Shown here: positions 1 through 6,953 of the stretch, piece after piece
Position numbering within the stretch: position 1 is the first letter of the stretch
Layout: each line of letters opens with the position of its first letter
Assembly: GCA_024276775.1 (NCBI GenBank)
Contig: JAJRWO010000107.1
Span: 1-14,208 of the forward strand
DNA from: Gammaproteobacteria bacterium
GTDB lineage: Bacteria > Pseudomonadota > Gammaproteobacteria > Tenderiales > Tenderiaceae
Direction: 5' to 3'
DNA: 14,208 nucleotides
The notes under the pieces: generated by a model
The model's database searches: none
Seen by the model: the letters and a program-made list of their open reading frames with translations, nothing else
Told to the model about the DNA's origin: nothing
Made by a program: the position numbers and the translations under genes

Positions 1-1
1 A

Positions 2-286
2 TATATTGATGGGCGTGTATCGCTGAATATGTATCATAATGGTGATTCGGGAACTCAGTTTCAGCGTTTCCGGCGCACCTTTAGTTTTGGTTTCGGTGGT
101 GGTGTGAATTATCGTGTTGATTCTTGGGTCAGTCTTTTTGCAAGTTATCGTTTTTCAAGCCAGTATTCCAATCTCCCTGTTGGTTTTATCTTTAATGAGC
201 AGCAGGCGATAGAAGGGCGGCAGAGCACTTCATTGGGGAGCTTTAGTAAAAGCTCCATCAATGCGGGTATGCGTATGAATTTCTAA
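2..286 (+). CDS. Outer-membrane beta-barrel protein, C-terminal fragment (5' end outside window)
   Basis: The frame is open from base 2 to a TAA at 284-286, giving the last 94 residues of a longer protein; the start lies upstream of the window. The visible part has short runs of alternating aromatic or hydrophobic and polar residues (around FSFGFGGGVNYR, WVSLFASYRF and SSINAGMRMNF), separated by polar turns, as in transmembrane beta strands. The final residue is phenylalanine, the usual C-terminal signal read by the BAM insertion machinery. I infer an outer-membrane barrel with at least three or four strands visible. The exact family (an OmpA-like barrel or a porin-like outer-membrane protein) cannot be named from this fragment. 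The methionine at 29 is internal, because the frame continues upstream without a stop. The gene converges on the ABC exporter operon. Confidence 0.6.
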   Translation, partial: YIDGRVSLNMYHNGDSGTQFQRFRRTFSFGFGGGVNYRVDSWVSLFASYRFSSQYSNLPVGFIFNEQQAIEGRQSTSLGSFSKSSINAGMRMNF

Positions 287-312
287 ATATACCCATAGCG
301 TTATGGGTATAT
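287..312. terminator. Perfect inverted repeat between convergent genes, possible bidirectional terminator
   Basis: An 11-base stem at 287-297 is exactly complementary to 302-312, with the four-base loop GCGT. It begins directly after the stop codon of the barrel gene and lies 17 bases past the end of the oppositely oriented permease gene. The position suits a shared transcription stop. The stem is mostly A/T with a CCC/GGG core, and no U-tract follows on the + side, so strong intrinsic termination is not certain. It could instead protect mRNA 3' ends. Confidence 0.45.
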
Positions 313-329
313 GTTGAGCCGCTGAAATA

Positions 330-1088
330 TTAGTCACGCAGCCCATTGAAGGCACTGACTGCCCAAGCCAGTGACAAACCTGCGAATACAAGCATAATGG
401 CGAGACCAAAACCGTAGGTGCCCAAGTCTGGCGTGCCCACCAGTACTGCACGAACAGACTCTACAGCATAAGTAATTGGATTGACTAGCGAGACAGCCTC
501 TATCCAGCCTGGCATGAATTGCTTTGGCACCATGGCGGTGGAAAGAAACATCAGCGGCAATGTCATCAGGTTGCCAATCATTACCAGTGGCTCTTCGCGT
601 TGCAGAATAATGGCAAAGCCGTTTGAAAGTGCTGCCAAGCCAACACCTAGCAGAAAGATGCTGACCATCGCCAGAAATAGATTGATGGGATCCAGGTTTA
701 GATTGGCGCCAAAGGCCCAGGCTACCAGCATGATGGTTAGCGTTTGCAGTACCACCTGCACCGCTGAGTGCATGACCCGGCTGAGAACGATGGCAACACG
801 CGAGACTGGCGAGACCAACATTTTATCCACTGAACCGGCAGTGATTTCACGCAGTAGGCTAACGCCTGACCATGATGAGCCAAATAGGGCTGTCATGACC
901 AGAACGCCGGGCACGAAAAAATCGATGTAGCTGCCGCCGTCAGTAGGTGCTTGAACAAAGTTTTTAAACAGTTGGGTAAAGATGATCAGCCATAGCAGCG
1001 GTTGGATTAGAGTGAACAACGTCCACATCGGCATGCGCAGGGTGATCTTGGTATACTTCAGAAACAGGTGCCAGGTATCTGCTAACAC
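330..1088 (-). CDS. ABC-2 type transporter permease (DrrB/NodJ-like exporter subunit)
   Basis: This 252-residue integral membrane protein should form the channel of an exporter in the inner membrane. About six hydrophobic segments are visible, near residues 22-42, 60-78, 107-128, 137-158, 170-188 and 226-246. The hallmark ABC-2 stretch after the second segment is present (REITAGSVDKMLVSPVSR, near 80-97), as is the late motif LVNPITYAVESVR (201-213). The length matches the DrrB-type permeases. The start is GTG at 1086-1088, preceded by a purine-rich AAAGAGAGAG ribosome site. It lies 41 bases after the stop of the ATPase gene, so the two are very likely one operon encoding a transporter that works as an ATPase dimer plus a permease dimer. 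The substrate is unknown. Relatives export drugs, lipids or polysaccharides, and nothing here chooses among them. Confidence 0.88.
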   Translation of the reverse strand: MLADTWHLFLKYTKITLRMPMWTLFTLIQPLLWLIIFTQLFKNFVQAPTDGGSYIDFFVPGVLVMTALFGSSWSGVSLLREITAGSVDKMLVSPVSRVAIVLSRVMHSAVQVVLQTLTIMLVAWAFGANLNLDPINLFLAMVSIFLLGVGLAALSNGFAIILQREEPLVMIGNLMTLPLMFLSTAMVPKQFMPGWIEAVSLVNPITYAVESVRAVLVGTPDLGTYGFGLAIMLVFAGLSLAWAVSAFNGLRD

Positions 1089-1129
1089 AATAACTCTCTC
1101 TTTAACGTTTTTTTAGCTAGGATGTTTTT

Positions 1130-2443
1130 TTATTTGTCTTTGTCAGGTTGCTGCCATTTCTGCCAGTCATCTGGGTCTTTACCGGACCATGGTTGTTGCG
1201 GCCAGTCTTGCTGCTTATCGGGTTCTGGTGGTTTGTCAGTGGCTTGTTGCTGACCTTTATTGTGCTTGTTGTCTTGAGGTTGCTGGCTATTTTCAGTGTC
1301 TGCCAGGTTAGCCTGTTCACTCTGGTTGCTGTTATCCTTGTTCTGCCATTCTTGCATTTTGTCTTGCCAGCCAGCTTTGCCTGCCTCGGTACCGCTTGCT
1401 TCGATTTTGTCCTGCCATTGACCCCAGTTTTTCTGCCATTTACTACCGCCGCCGCTTTTACCGGCCCATTGGTGCCACCACTCGTCACCTTCCTCTTCCC
1501 CCACTTCATCCAGGGTGGTACCGGTGTATTTCAGAAAAACGTCATCCAGGCTTGGCTGTGACAGGGAAAGGCTCTTGATGACGAGGCCCTTTTCTTTGGC
1601 CAGATGGACAAGTTTGGGGACAGCGCTGCCACCATTGTCGACATAGACGTGCAACTTGTCGTTTTGCCAGACAACATCTTTGATCTCAGTGTCTTCGTGC
1701 ATGGCATAGGTGAAGTCGCCGGTCTCGGGACCCTGGCTATCAAAATTAAGAATAACCGCATCGCCGTGAATATCATTTTTCAGGGCTTCGGGTGTGTCGA
1801 TGATCTGAATTTTGCCCTGGTTGATGATTGCAACGCGGTGGCTGAGGTGATCTGCTTCCTCCAGATAGTGGGTTGTGAGCAGGATGGTCAGGCCCTGTTC
1901 TTTGTTTAGTTTGTTGATGTATCGCCACAAATTTTGGCGACTCTTGATATCGAGTCCCAAGGTTGGTTCGTCGAGAAATAATACTTTTGGTTTATGGATC
2001 AAGGCGGTGGCAATATCAAGTTTGCGCTGCATGCCACCAGAATAGGTCATCACAGTGCGGTCGAGTGCATCGTCAAGCTCAAAATATTTGGCGAGCTCGG
2101 TAATGCGTGATTCGATATCAGCGGTGTTCATTCTGTAGAGGCGGCCCTGCAGCATCAGATTTTCACGGCCGCTGAGAAAATGATCAACCCCTGTTTTTTG
2201 GGCCACCAGGCCAATGGCGCAGCGCACAGATTCCGGGTCACTATCAACATTGAAGCCGGCGACTTCGACTTCGCCTTTGTCAAAACCGCTTAGGGTAGTG
2301 AGGACGCGGATGGTTGTTGTTTTACCGGCGCCATTTGGGCCAAGCAAGGCAAGAATCTCGCCTTGTTTGACTTTCAGCGACAGATCATCGATGGCTTTGT
2401 TGCCACCCTCAAAAATCTTGGTTAAACCACTGACTCGGATCAT
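1130..2443 (-). CDS. ABC transporter ATP-binding protein (DrrA-like) with Trp/Gln-rich C-terminal tail
   Basis: This cytoplasmic ATPase powers the permease encoded just downstream. All nucleotide-binding elements are present: Walker A GPNGAGKTT (35-43), Q-loop glutamine near 82, signature YSGGMQ (134-139), Walker B VLFLDEP (154-160), D-loop TLGLD (161-165) and the H-loop histidine at 192. The motif PSLDDVFLKYTG (297-308) is the normal end region of the daunorubicin-resistance ATPase subfamily, whose members are usually about 310-330 residues long. This protein runs on to 437. Residues 313-437 are low-complexity and hydrophilic, with 12 tryptophans, six WQ dipeptides and many Q, K, D and N. 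The ATG at 2441-2443 begins a standard MIRVSGLTKIF N terminus; an AGGG lies 13 bases upstream, which is a weak ribosome site. Core function is certain. The tail is unexplained. Confidence 0.92.
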   Translation of the reverse strand: MIRVSGLTKIFEGGNKAIDDLSLKVKQGEILALLGPNGAGKTTTIRVLTTLSGFDKGEVEVAGFNVDSDPESVRCAIGLVAQKTGVDHFLSGRENLMLQGRLYRMNTADIESRITELAKYFELDDALDRTVMTYSGGMQRKLDIATALIHKPKVLFLDEPTLGLDIKSRQNLWRYINKLNKEQGLTILLTTHYLEEADHLSHRVAIINQGKIQIIDTPEALKNDIHGDAVILNFDSQGPETGDFTYAMHEDTEIKDVVWQNDKLHVYVDNGGSAVPKLVHLAKEKGLVIKSLSLSQPSLDDVFLKYTGTTLDEVGEEEGDEWWHQWAGKSGGGSKWQKNWGQWQDKIEASGTEAGKAGWQDKMQEWQNKDNSNQSEQANLADTENSQQPQDNKHNKGQQQATDKPPEPDKQQDWPQQPWSGKDPDDWQKWQQPDKDK

Positions 2444-2479
2444 GATCTATTTGAACCCTGTTGCAGATAAGAGCCGGTC

Positions 2480-2485
2480 ATTATA
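2480..2485 (-). promoter_or_regulatory. Candidate -10 box for the ABC exporter operon
   Basis: On the minus strand these bases read TATAAT, an exact sigma-70 -10 consensus. It lies 36 bases before the ATPase start, which would give a leader of roughly 30 bases. No good -35 box is seen at 16-18 bases, where the sequence is AT-rich (ATATAT), so activity may need an activator or be modest. Confidence 0.4.
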
Positions 2486-2543
2486 GCGGCCAACGGATAG
2501 AAATATATGGTTTTTATGCCTGATGCTTGTCATTGGGCAAGGC

Positions 2544-2552
2544 TGTTAGAAT
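2544..2552 (+). promoter_or_regulatory. Candidate extended -10 promoter for tsaD
   Basis: The sequence TGTTAGAAT has the TGN extension followed by TAGAAT, five of six matches to the -10 consensus. Extended -10 promoters can work without a good -35 box, and none is clear here. Transcription would begin near 2559, about 20 bases before the tsaD ATG. It shares the 135-base gap with the divergent ABC operon. Confidence 0.35.
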
Positions 2553-2578
2553 AACGGCTCATATGGAGATAAATTGAC

Positions 2579-3592
2579 ATGCGTGTATTAGGAATTGAAA
2601 GCTCCTGCGATGAGACTGGTATTGCCATTTATGATACCGAAAAAGGACTGCTGGCGGATGTTTTGTACAGCCAGATTGGGCTGCATATGGAATATGGTGG
2701 TGTGGTTCCCGAGTTAGCTTCGCGTGATCATGTGCGCAAAACCCTGCCCTTGATCAAAGAGGCGTTGCAACTGGCCGGCCTGAAAAAGGCAGATATTGAT
2801 GGTATTGCCTATACGGCAGGCCCCGGGCTGATCGGTGCGCTATTAGTAGGGGCCAGTATTGGTCGCAGCCTGGCCTGGACCTGGGACATCCCTGCTGTTG
2901 CCGTGCACCACATGGAAGGTCATCTGCTGGCGCCGATGCTGGAAGACGACGTGCCAGTGTTTCCCTTTGTCGCTTTGCTGGTTTCCGGTGGGCATACCAT
3001 GCTGGTGCGGGTTGATGGTGTTGGTCGTTATCAGTTACTGGGTGATACGGTGGATGATGCCGCTGGTGAAGCCTTCGATAAAACGGCCAAACTGTTGGGG
3101 CTGTCTTATCCTGGCGGCCCGGCAATTTCAACGCTGGCCGAACAGGGCAATCCTGATCGATTTCGTTTTCCCCGGCCCATGACAAATCGGCCTGGGCTGG
3201 ATTTCAGTTTTAGCGGCCTGAAGACCTTCGCTGTCAATACCTTAGCTGAAAATGACAATGATGAGCAGACCAAGGCCGATATTGCCCTTGCCTTCGAAGT
3301 GGCGGTGGTTGAGACCATGGCTATCAAGTGTCGCCGGGTATTGGAGCAGACAGGGCTAAAGCGTTTGGTGCTGGCCGGTGGTGTCAGCGCTAACCGGCGT
3401 TTGCGTCAGCGTCTGGCCGAATTAGTACAGGGGTATGGCGCACAGCTTTATTATCCGCGGCCAGAATTTTGTACGGACAATGGCGCGATGATTGCTTATA
3501 CTGGTAGTGTTCGGCTGCAGGCGGGTCAAACCGAATCGCTCGCCATCCAGGCTAAGGCGCGTTGGCCACTGGCCATGCTTGTTCCCGCCTAG
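2579..3592 (+). CDS. tsaD: tRNA N6-threonylcarbamoyladenosine transferase TsaD (Gcp/YgjD)
   Basis: TsaD is the catalytic subunit of the TsaB-TsaD-TsaE complex in the cytoplasm. It moves the threonylcarbamoyl group from TC-AMP (made by TsaC or TsaC2) onto N6 of A37 in tRNAs that read ANN codons. The length of 337 residues equals that of the E. coli protein. The N terminus MRVLGIESSCDETG is typical of the ASKHA-fold family. The metal-binding pair H111 and H115 sits in HHMEGH, D300 is in FCTDNGAMI, and the phosphate-binding stretches SGGHT (136-140) and LAGGVSANRRLR (265-276) are present. The ATG at 2579 has a GGAG ribosome site at 2565-2568, ten bases upstream. It is transcribed divergently from the ABC operon and converges on purH; the 142-base gap at 3593-3734 holds no clear terminator. 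I see nothing abnormal in it. Confidence 0.98.
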   Translation: MRVLGIESSCDETGIAIYDTEKGLLADVLYSQIGLHMEYGGVVPELASRDHVRKTLPLIKEALQLAGLKKADIDGIAYTAGPGLIGALLVGASIGRSLAWTWDIPAVAVHHMEGHLLAPMLEDDVPVFPFVALLVSGGHTMLVRVDGVGRYQLLGDTVDDAAGEAFDKTAKLLGLSYPGGPAISTLAEQGNPDRFRFPRPMTNRPGLDFSFSGLKTFAVNTLAENDNDEQTKADIALAFEVAVVETMAIKCRRVLEQTGLKRLVLAGGVSANRRLRQRLAELVQGYGAQLYYPRPEFCTDNGAMIAYTGSVRLQAGQTESLAIQAKARWPLAMLVPA

Positions 3593-3734
3593 CTGTCGCT
3601 TGCTCAATGGGATGTTCGGCCATCTACAACCATATGCCTGTTGAGGCTTTCCGCAGTAACGCTCCATCTAAGCTCGTGAGGTTCTAATGGTTCTGCTGTC
3701 CGGCCTGACTCAAGTCAGACAGTGAAAGATTGGG

Positions 3735-5309
3735 TTAATGGCGGAAGTGACGCATGCCGGTAAAGAGCATGGCCATGCCATGTTCGTCGGCAGCGGCAAT
3801 GACTTCATCGTCACGCATGGAGCCGCCAGGTTGGATGATGGCGCTAATGCCAGCAGCGGCAGCGGCATCGATGCCATCACGGAAAGGAAAAAATGCATCC
3901 GAGGCCATCACCGAGCCTTTAACGTCCAGACCTTCATCAGCGGCCTTGATGCTAGCAATTTTGGCGCTGTAGACACGGCTCATCTGGCCTGCACCAACGC
4001 CGATGGTCATACCGTTATTGGCATAAACAATGGCGTTGGATTTAACGAATTTGGCGACCTTCCAGGAAAAGGCCAGGTTTTTTAGTTCCTGTTCGCTGGG
4101 TATACGCTTGCTGACTACTTTTAGATCTTCGACGCTAACCATGCCATTGTCGCGGGTTTGGATGAGTAAGCCACCGGTAACGCGTTTGTAGTCCAGTGCC
4201 GCTTGGCTGTCAGCCCACTGGCCACAGGCAAGTAGGCGGACATTTTTCTTTTCGGCAACGATTTCAACAGCGGCATCACTGACACTGGGGGCAATAATAA
4301 CTTCAACGAACTGGCGTTCGATGATGGCCTGGGCTGTTTCAGCATCCAGTTTACGGTTGAAGGCGATAATGCCGCCAAAGGCTGATGTTGGGTCGGTTTT
4401 ATAGGCATTGTTATAGGCGTTTAGCTGGCTATCGGCAATTGATACGCCGCATGGATTGGCGTGTTTGACGATGACACAGGCCGGCTGTTCAAACTGTTTA
4501 ATACATTCCAGGGCGGCATCGGTATCAGCAATATTATTGAATGACAGCTCTTTTCCTTGTAACTGGATGGCACTGGAGATATTGGTTTCGCTGGCCGGGT
4601 TTTCTACGTAGAAGGCCGCTTGCTGGTGCGGGTTTTCACCGTAGCGCATATCCTGCGCCTTGATGAATTGGGTGCTAAAGGTGCGTGGAAAACGAAGTCG
4701 GTCATTGTTACTGTGACCGCCGTCACTGATGCTGCCCAGGTAGTTAGCGATGGCACCGTCGTAGGCGGTGGTATGCTCAAATGCCTTACAGGCCAGGTGG
4801 AAGTGAGTTTCGTGGCTCAGTGTCTGATTATTTTCCTGCATTTCGTTAAGGATGGCACTGTAATCTGTTACGTCGGTGATGATGGCGACGTCGTTGTGAT
4901 TTTTGGCGGCAGCGCGAACCATGGCGGGGCCACCGATGTCGATGTTTTCAATCGCCGTCGGCAGGTCGCAATCCGGTTTGGCAACGGCAGCTGTGAATGG
5001 GTAGAGGTTAACCACCACCATGTCGATGGCATTGATATCGTGCTCGGCCATGATATCGTCATCAATGCCGCGGCGGGCGAGGATGCCGCCATGTATTTTC
5101 GGGTGCAGGGTCTTGACCCGGCCAGCCATTATTTCCGGGAAGCCGGTGTAATCGGAGACCTCGGTGGCCTGAATGTTATTGTCGGTCAGCAGTTTGTAGG
5201 TGCCGCCAGTTGAAAGTATTTCAACATTCATGTTGTTCAATGCCCGGGAAAATTCGACGATACCGGTTTTGTCGGAAACACTAATGAGTGCACGTTTGAT
5301 GCTTGCCAT
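3735..5309 (-). CDS. purH: Bifunctional AICAR formyltransferase / IMP cyclohydrolase PurH
   Basis: PurH catalyses the last two steps of IMP synthesis: formyl transfer from 10-formyl-THF to AICAR, then ring closure of FAICAR to IMP. The N-terminal MGS-like cyclohydrolase domain is marked by RALISVSDKTGI, LSTGGT and GRVKTLHPKIHGG (residues 64-76). The transferase domain contains RYGENPHQ (222-229), the catalytic Lys-His pair of KHANPCG (282-288) and SDAFFPFRDGI and QPGGSMRD near the C terminus, which ends in GMRHFRH as usual. I chose the ATG at 5307-5309 (524 residues). A TTG 15 bases upstream would add five residues and give 529, the E. coli length, but it lacks a ribosome site and overlaps the only GGA likely to serve the ATG. 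It follows fis by 76 bases, as in Pseudomonas-type dusB-fis-purH clusters. That spacer holds the 8-base palindrome AGCCGGCT (5365-5372). Usually purD follows purH, but here tsaD converges instead. Confidence 0.97.
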   Translation of the reverse strand: MASIKRALISVSDKTGIVEFSRALNNMNVEILSTGGTYKLLTDNNIQATEVSDYTGFPEIMAGRVKTLHPKIHGGILARRGIDDDIMAEHDINAIDMVVVNLYPFTAAVAKPDCDLPTAIENIDIGGPAMVRAAAKNHNDVAIITDVTDYSAILNEMQENNQTLSHETHFHLACKAFEHTTAYDGAIANYLGSISDGGHSNNDRLRFPRTFSTQFIKAQDMRYGENPHQQAAFYVENPASETNISSAIQLQGKELSFNNIADTDAALECIKQFEQPACVIVKHANPCGVSIADSQLNAYNNAYKTDPTSAFGGIIAFNRKLDAETAQAIIERQFVEVIIAPSVSDAAVEIVAEKKNVRLLACGQWADSQAALDYKRVTGGLLIQTRDNGMVSVEDLKVVSKRIPSEQELKNLAFSWKVAKFVKSNAIVYANNGMTIGVGAGQMSRVYSAKIASIKAADEGLDVKGSVMASDAFFPFRDGIDAAAAAGISAIIQPGGSMRDDEVIAAADEHGMAMLFTGMRHFRH

Positions 5310-5385
5310 GTTGTTGCTGTCCAATAGTTAGTAGAAATCTGGCGGGCTTAGTTGGATGTATTGCAGCCGGCTTGCGTGGCTATCG

Positions 5386-5667
5386 TTAGTCCAGTAAACC
5401 GTAAAGGCGGAGTTTTTTGCGTAGGGTGCTGCGATTGATGCCGAGGATTTCGGCTGCTTTTGACTGGTTGCCACAGGTGCGATTCATAATGGCGCTGAAC
5501 AGGGCTTGCTCGACTTCACTAATCATCATTTCATACAGGTTGTCGCACGGCTCTTCGCCGTCCAGATCATTAAAATAATTGTCCAAGGCAACACGGGCGG
5601 CATTGCGAAGCGGCTGTCTGCGGCGCTCTTTAAATAGCTTGGGCGCATCACTGACGACTACGCTCAT
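5386..5667 (-). CDS. fis: DNA-binding protein Fis
   Basis: Fis is a small dimeric nucleoid protein that bends DNA and, in enterics, adjusts rRNA promoters, inversion and supercoiling during fast growth. The product is 93 residues (98 in E. coli). The C-terminal helix-turn-helix GNQSKAAEILGINRSTLRKK (66-85), followed by LRLYGLLD, is nearly diagnostic. The preceding segment EVEQALFSAIMNRTCGNQS forms the dimer helix region, and the N terminus is variable as in other Fis proteins. The start is the ATG at 5665-5667. It lies one base after the dusB stop (TGAAATG across the junction), which implies translational coupling with dusB. A TTG 27 bases upstream is possible but would overlap dusB and adds residues with no family match. 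The dusB-fis pair is the standard arrangement in gammaproteobacteria. Confidence 0.96.
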   Translation of the reverse strand: MSVVVSDAPKLFKERRRQPLRNAARVALDNYFNDLDGEEPCDNLYEMMISEVEQALFSAIMNRTCGNQSKAAEILGINRSTLRKKLRLYGLLD

Positions 5668-5668
5668 T

Positions 5669-6643
5669 TCAGGCTGCCTGTTGTACACGCTCAAAAAATT
5701 CCTCGGTCATTTTTAGTTGTTCTTCAATGTTGTCTACGCGGTTCACCGCCTGACGAAAGGCACCGCCATGACGTTGACCTTTGCTATACCAAGAGATGTG
5801 TTTGCGAGCCATGCGCACACCAGTGTATTCACCGTAAAAACCATAGAGATTGCGTAGATGGCCAATCAGAATATCACGGACTTCCTGAATGGATGGATCT
5901 GGCAGTGTTTCGCCGGTGTTGAGAAAGTGTTCAATCTCACGAAAGATCCAAGGCCGGCCTTGAGCGGCACGACCTATCATGATGCCGTCTACGCCAGTGC
6001 GCTCAAGCACAAATTGAGCCTTTTCCGGGCTGCTGATGTCGCCATTGGCAATCACCGGAATGTTGATGGCCTGTTTGATATCAGCGATGGTATCGTATTC
6101 TGCTTCACCACGGTAGGCACAGGCGCGGGTGCGGCCATGTATGGCTAATGCCTGGATGCCTGATTCCTGGGCAATGCGGGCAATGGCAACGCCGTTGCGG
6201 TTGTCAGTATCCCAGCCGGTACGGATTTTGAGGGTGACAGGGGTATTGACGGCAGCAACGACGGCTTCAAGGATTTTTTTGACCAGGTTTTCGTGTTGCA
6301 ATAAAGCCGAACCCGCAGCGACATTGCAGACTTTTTTAGCCGGACAGCCCATATTGATGTCGATGATTTGGGCACCATTATCGGCGTTGTAACGGGCGGC
6401 ATCGGCCATCAGTTTTGGATCGGCACCCATGATTTGCACTGATGTTGGCTCGGTTTCACCTTCATGATTGGCGCGACGCTTGGTCTTTTCGCTGCCCCAC
6501 AGCAGAGAATTTGACGACACCATCTCGGATACCGCCATGCCTGCCCCCATGCGTTTGCATAGTTGACGGAAAGGACGATCAGTGATGCCCGCCATCGGTG
6601 CCAGGACTAGATTGTTGCTTAGCTTGTAGGGACCAATCTGCAT
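5669..6643 (-). CDS. dusB: tRNA-dihydrouridine synthase B
   Basis: DusB is an FMN- and NADPH-dependent enzyme that reduces specific uridines in the tRNA D-loop to dihydrouridine. The 324 residues match the family (321 in E. coli). The TIM-barrel motifs appear in order: LAPMAGITDRPFR (14-26), SVQIMG (68-73), INMGCPAKKVCNVAAGSALL with catalytic Cys100, LKIRTGW (138-144), the HGRTR loop with His169, IANGDI (198-203) and IMIGRAAQGRPWIF (221-234). The conserved MARKHISWY stretch of the tRNA-binding C-terminal domain follows. The start ATG at 6641-6643 gives the expected MQIGPYKL N terminus, although the ribosome site is weak. Gene order and the TGAAATG junction place it as first gene of dusB-fis, possibly extended to purH. 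The long leader upstream is described separately. Confidence 0.97.
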   Translation of the reverse strand: MQIGPYKLSNNLVLAPMAGITDRPFRQLCKRMGAGMAVSEMVSSNSLLWGSEKTKRRANHEGETEPTSVQIMGADPKLMADAARYNADNGAQIIDINMGCPAKKVCNVAAGSALLQHENLVKKILEAVVAAVNTPVTLKIRTGWDTDNRNGVAIARIAQESGIQALAIHGRTRACAYRGEAEYDTIADIKQAINIPVIANGDISSPEKAQFVLERTGVDGIMIGRAAQGRPWIFREIEHFLNTGETLPDPSIQEVRDILIGHLRNLYGFYGEYTGVRMARKHISWYSKGQRHGGAFRQAVNRVDNIEEQLKMTEEFFERVQQAA

Positions 6644-6953
6644 GAATTGTTATTGCCAACCTGTGATCAAATGTTAATAAGGACGAGCGCTGAGCCGAAC
6701 CGTAGATTTTACCCTTAAACAGGGCATGGAGAAAAGCTTTGCCAAAGGTTTGTTAGCCCAAAGCTGTAATATCCCCCTTGTCCAACGCAAAATGTCCCCT
6801 TTTGATGTCGGGAGGGGTTGTGACAAAGGAGAACATCACCCAGAGTGCCATTTGCAAACGTTATATAATTTCCACTCCTAAATCTAAAAATTAGTTGTTT
6901 TCGGTGTACGGGAAAAACTATTTATTCCACAGAGCAACCAAAAAAACACCTGT
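6644..6953 (-). other. Intergenic leader of dusB-fis (310 bp) with inverted repeats
   Basis: No credible ORF or RNA gene is seen here. Inverted repeat A pairs AGCTTTG (6735-6741) with CAAAGCT (6759-6765) across a 17-base loop. Structure B is nested: CCTTGTC (6776-6782) pairs with GACAAAGG (6822-6829) with one bulged base, enclosing CCCCT (6796-6800) paired with AGGGG (6813-6817). A candidate promoter lies near 6860-6888, so both structures would fall in the 5' leader of the dusB mRNA. A TAAAAT box on the minus strand (6703-6708) could be a second, nearer promoter. In E. coli the dusB promoter is heavily controlled by Fis and growth phase; whether that holds here is inference. After valS the minus strand shows only a run of seven T with no convincing stem. 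Confidence 0.4.
6860..6888 (-). promoter_or_regulatory. Candidate sigma-70 promoter for dusB-fis
   Basis: On the minus strand a -35-like TTTAGA (6883-6888, four of six) is separated by 17 bases from TATAAC (6860-6865, five of six). Use of this site gives a leader of about 210 bases before dusB. The region is AT-rich, so chance matches are possible. Confidence 0.3.

Noticed and set aside
1148..1561. Plus-strand frame of 137 codons, strongly hydrophobic, resembling a membrane protein
   Set aside because: It is antisense to the ATPase tail. Codons for Q, K, N and D read backwards give L, F, V and I, so the hydrophobic pattern is a by-product. No ribosome site or family motif is visible.
3705..3718. 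Short inverted repeat CTGAC-TCAA-GTCAG between tsaD and purH as a terminator
   Set aside because: The stem has only five base pairs and no T-run follows on either strand.
4620..5213. Plus-strand frame of 197 codons inside purH
   Set aside because: It is antisense to conserved PurH sequence, with no own promoter, ribosome site or motif.
5361..5382. Classic PurR operator upstream of purH
   Set aside because: Only about half the positions of the ACGCAA-type operator match and the symmetry is off by one base, so the specific assignment is not supported.
6930..6953. T-run after the valS stop on the minus strand as an intrinsic terminator
   Set aside because: Seven T are present, but the only stem before them is five pairs with a two-base loop (AAACA/TGTTT), which is not a stable hairpin.
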